From positions 192,249-256,248 of the forward strand of contig CAVTZA010000013.1 of assembly GCA_963739085.1 (NCBI GenBank): a stretch of DNA of 64,000 nt, read 5' to 3'. The translations under genes and the position numbers were made by a program. This document shows, one piece after another, positions 61,401 through 64,000 of this stretch. This DNA comes from DATFQE01 sp963739085 (lineage in GTDB: Bacteria; Actinomycetota; Thermoleophilia; Gaiellales; Gaiellaceae). Numbering within the stretch: position 1 is the first letter of the stretch; each line of letters begins with the position of its first letter. The notes below the pieces were generated by a model, which was not told the origin of the DNA, searched no databases, and worked only from the letters and a program-made list of their open reading frames with translations.

Positions 61401-62411
61401 CGGTGTCTACCGATTCTCCGGTGGTCGTGACGACGGGCTGCGCGCATACATCGACAACGTGCCCGTGATCGACGCATGGACCATCGGGAACGCCGACTAC
61501 AGCGTCGACAAGGTCGTGCTCGGCGGCCCGCACGAACTGCGCGTGGAGTACTTCGAGTCAGGCGGCGGCGCTCGCGCGGAATTCACCTACGAGCGGATCG
61601 GAAACGTCGTCGCCGGGGAGGGCGGGTATGCCGCCGAGTACTTCCCCAACCGGAATCTGTCGGGCTTCCCGCGCTCACGCGCACCGATGCCGCGGTCGAT
61701 TTCGACTGGGGCGGCGGCCCTCCCGGTGACGGCGTGCCGGCGGACAACTTCTCCGCCCGGTGGACCAAGTCCCTGGAGGTCGCCGAGCACGCCACGTACA
61801 AGTTCACCGTGACCGCTGACGACGGAGTGCGGCTGTACGTGGACGGGCAGAAGGTGCTGGACAAGTGGATTCCGCAGGGTCGAACCACGTCACGGTCAAT
61901 CGCCAGCTCACCGCAGGAAACCACGACATCGTGCTGGAGTACTTCGAGGCGAGTCGGGGACGCGGTCGCGAAGCTGAGCTACGAAGCAACCGCCGAGCCG
62001 CCTCCGCCACCGCCACCGCCGCCCGAGCCGTTCGCTGCGGAGTACTTCGACAACAGCCTGCTCCTGGGCGCTCCCGTGGTCACTCGCAGCGACAACACGA
62101 TCGACTTCGACTGGGTCGAGGGCTCACCCGACCCCCTGATCCCCGCCGACCGCTTCTCGGCGCGCTGGACGAGAACGAAGGCCTACACGGCGGGCACCTA
62201 TCGGTTCAGCGTGACCGGTGACGACGGAATCCGGGTCGTGGTGGACGGCGCGGAGGTCGTGAACGGGTGGTTCTACCAGGCGCCCACCACGTACAGCGCC
62301 GACGTTCCGTTGACGGAGGGTGAGCACACCGTCGTCGTCGAGTACTTCGAGCACACCGGCGGCGCCGTCGCGAGGTTCAACGAGTTGAAGCTCGCCGAAC
62401 CTGCGCCATAG
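58443..62411 (+). CDS. giant secreted PQQ-type sugar dehydrogenase with PKD and five PA14 modules, several frameshifts
   Basis: About 1,320 codons if repaired. A signal/anchor helix (NAVALLILGLVLAAAGAAAP) is followed by a glucose/sorbosone-dehydrogenase beta-propeller (GDGLNGPSGFEIAPDGRIFI, GDRGLIGIAFDPDFG, GGSIRFGPDGKLYFAVGDNG, WAYGFRNPWRFQFD), a PKD domain (GDPLSYEWTFGDGTTSTQAN) and a further beta domain. From about 60205 the frame changes repeatedly, but five PA14-like modules are clear near 60430-60810, 60825-61190, 61215-61600, 61630-61990 and 62025-62400. Each contains FxWGxGSPxxxxPxxxFxxRW and ADDGVRxYVDG-type motifs; a nine-Pro linker precedes the last. It is probably a cell-surface carbohydrate-binding oxidoreductase. 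ATG 58443 is used; TTG 58434 is the alternative. Confidence 0.8.
60430..62400 (+). repeat. five tandem PA14-domain repeats (about 390 bp each)
   Basis: Each unit encodes a GxYYDN/AEYF-type opening, a DFDWGEGSP-type strand, FxARWT, an ADDGVRLYVDG-type turn, DKWI and a VEYFExxGGA-type ending. Units are recognisably homologous but not identical at DNA level, so they are old duplications. Confidence 0.75.
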
Positions 62412-62427
62412 GCGCCGGAAAAGCGCC
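62411..62427. terminator. weak hairpin after the PA14 gene
   Basis: GGCGC-CGGAAAAGC-GCGCC-like pairing (arms 62411-62415 and 62423-62427) starts at the stop codon of the large gene. No T-run follows, so efficiency is uncertain. Confidence 0.35.
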
Positions 62428-62494
62428 CGCTGAACGTACCGCGAGGCGCTAACACCCGCCTGTCACACGACTCACACGGTTTGTGCGCGGCGGG

Positions 62495-62509
62495 GACGGT
62501 GTTACCGTC
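62495..62509. promoter_or_regulatory. short inverted repeat upstream of the LamG membrane gene
   Basis: GACGGT-GTT-ACCGTC (perfect 6-bp arms) lies in the 170-bp gap 62412-62580, which otherwise holds no ORF that I can support. It could be an operator or simple chance. Confidence 0.3.
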
Positions 62510-62580
62510 ATTCACAGGGATGCGGCACGCGGATCGAATCGCCCTGGGTTGAGGTCGACGCCTGATCGTCCTCGTAGCGG

Positions 62581-64000
62581 TTGGCGCTACCTACGCGTTC
62601 CCTCGTGGTTGTGGCCCGCATAGCACGGCTGAGTCGTGGTATCGGCGTCTTCCTCCTGCTCGGCGGCGCGTGTGCTGTGCTCCTGTCGATTCCGTGGCAC
62701 GGTCCGATCCTCCTTTCGCTTTCGGGGAGCCACGGCCTCGACGAAGGAGACCTGCCCGCGCTGCCGCTGTTCGCGGTCGCGGCAGTCGCGGTCGTCTATC
62801 TGCGACCGAACGACGGCTTGCGCGGGGCGAAGTGGCCGGGCGGTCGCTGGGCCGTCCCTGCGTCCGCCATAGTCGCTCGGCGCGTTGCTCGTTCTCGGGG
62901 GCGTCGTCGCCAGATACAACAGCTCCGGCAGCGACGCGCTGGTACCCGCCGGCGGTGGGACGTTCGAGGGCAGCACCGTACATGCTGACGCGCGACGGCC
63001 TGTCCCCGTAAACCGCTGGTCGTACCTGGCGCTGACGTATGACGGGACGACGCTCCGCTTGTACCTGAACGGCAAGCAGGCGTCGAGCCGGGCGGCCAGC
63101 GGCACCGTCAAGAGGACGACCGACCCCCTGTGGATCGGCGGTAACCGGCCCTACGGCGAGTACTTCCAGGGCCTGATCGATCAGGTGCGCGTGTACGACC
63201 GCGTCTTGAGCCCCCGCGAGTTGCGGGCCGATATGTCGACGCCGATCGGGAGCGCCCCGCCCTCGCGTGCCGCGGGCCTGGTTGGCGCGTACGCTCTCGA
63301 CAAGGGCTCGGGAACCGTGGCGGCCGACGCCTCGGGGAAGGGGAACGCCGGCGAGATCGTCGGAGCGACCTGGGCAACGGGCCGATTCGGTAGGGCGTTG
63401 AGATTCCACGGCACCGGCGAGGTGGTGCGCGTGCCTGCGGCACCGTCACTGAACCTGAGCGGCCCGATGACCCTATCGGCCTGGATCCGGCCCAGCGAGC
63501 CGCAGTCCGGGTGGCGAACGATCCTGTCTCGCCAGACCGATGCGTACTTCCTCGCGGCCGGTGGCGGCAGCCACCGCGAGCTCGGGCCGCTCGACGACGT
63601 GCTCGCCGCGCTGCTCGTTGCCGCGACGATCTGGTTCTGCCTGAGCTTGGGCCGTGGCACGGTGCGCGGAGCCGGCGGACTGCGGCGCTCGTGGTGGCCG
63701 CCGGTTGCGCTGTTCCTGGCCGGATCTGTCATCGACGCCGCGCTCGCGCCTTCGGGCGCCCTTGTCGGCCCAGCCCTCGTTGCGGCGTGGTTCGCCGTGA
63801 CTGCCTCTGACCGCGTGGAGACGGCGAGCATGTACCTCATTACCGCCCTCTTCGCGGGTCTGACCGTCGCTTCACTGGTCGGCCACGGCGGCCCCGAGCT
63901 TGCGCGCGGCGACGGCAGCGTCGCTCGGTCCGTGGCCTTTGGGCTGTTGCTCATGGCGGTCGGCCTCTTCCGCATTCGAGACGGCTCGTCAGTCCTCGAT
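62581..64000 (+). CDS. polytopic membrane protein with embedded LamG/concanavalin-like domains, one frameshift, cut by window edge
   Basis: It starts around TTG 62581 (GTG 62605 is an alternative) with membrane helices GIGVFLLLGGACAVLLSIPW and LPLFAVAAVAVVYL. A frameshift near 62868 leads into LGALLVLGGVVARYNSSGSD and a LamG domain (NRWSYLALTYDGTTLRLYLN, DQVRVYDRVLSPRELRADM). Then comes the start of a second LamG unit (GRFGRALRFHGTGEVVRVPA, LSAWIRPSEPQSGWRTILSR) and about five more helices (LAALLVAATIWFCLSLG, YLITALFAGLTVASLVG). The frame is open to base 64000. LamG modules bind sugars or proteins outside the cell; their place between membrane helices suggests an extracellular loop. The specific function is unknown. 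Confidence 0.7.

Overview
The window is a gene-dense, very GC-rich bacterial chromosome segment with no rRNA, tRNA, CRISPR array or prophage that I can see. Gene content and order (a fused PafB-PafC regulator, pdxS-pdxT-yebC next to ruvC-ruvA-ruvB, a single Rel enzyme, MreB, cytochrome c maturation genes, leaderless promoters) suggest an actinobacterium, probably of the deep Thermoleophilia type (Gaiellales/Solirubrobacterales). That placement is inferred from family knowledge, not measured. Both window ends cut a gene: a MOSC-domain protein on the left and a LamG-domain membrane protein on the right.

Layout. 1-9.9 kb: MOSC protein, aldehyde dehydrogenase, two zinc-ribbon proteins (one membrane-anchored with a SPOR-like tail), a small zinc-motif protein, PafBC, a histidine kinase overlapping queG, and an MDR oxidoreductase. 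9.9-16.7 kb (minus strand): a probable operon headed by a glutamine-synthetase-like ligase, followed by an inositol-phosphatase-family enzyme, a secreted protein, two class I glutamine amidotransferases, an aldehyde dehydrogenase and an SDR. This set resembles gamma-glutamylated amine (putrescine/ethanolamine type) catabolism. 16.7-20.7 kb (minus): glycerol-kinase-like, FAD dehydrogenase plus BFD [2Fe-2S], and pyridine-nucleotide oxidoreductase genes, all riddled with frameshifts. 20.9-28.6 kb: an operator-controlled amino-acid permease read through into a choline/ethanolamine-kinase-like domain, an exonuclease/DUF294 pair, and a dimethylglycine/sarcosine-dehydrogenase-like gene.

28.7-44 kb: DUF59 protein, a divergent GlpX, a small PD-(D/E)XK-like protein coupled to hpt, an M23 peptidase, ccmI-like/ccmF/ccmE, GNAT, mreB, an endonuclease IV-like protein, an aminoglycoside adenylyltransferase-like protein, a 984-residue cyclase-AAA-TPR protein and phosphomannomutase. 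44-58 kb is mostly core housekeeping: thioesterase, GAF, rel, recJ, ruvCAB, yebC, pdxT and pdxS. Two secreted-protein genes (one cupredoxin-like) and a 173-bp hairpin element lie between yebC and ruvC. 58-64 kb holds a response regulator, a very large secreted PQQ-type sugar dehydrogenase with PKD and five PA14 modules, and the LamG membrane protein.

Two window-wide patterns matter for any reader. First, at least fifteen genes that begin transcription units have a TANNNT box exactly 6-7 nt before an ATG/GTG, which points to leaderless transcription as the default. Genes inside operons instead have Shine-Dalgarno sites or 1-4 bp stop/start overlaps. Second, single-base frameshifts cluster in 12.2-15.2, 16.7-21.0, 26.5-27.1, 55.1 and 60.2-62.9 kb while the protein similarity continues in another frame. 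Even the highly conserved yebC is affected, so I read most of these as assembly indels rather than gene decay. No stretch longer than about 230 bases is without a gene; the larger gaps (3795-4017, 44017-44204, 45032-45249, 47524-47754, 54307-54476, 62412-62580) are described as separate features.
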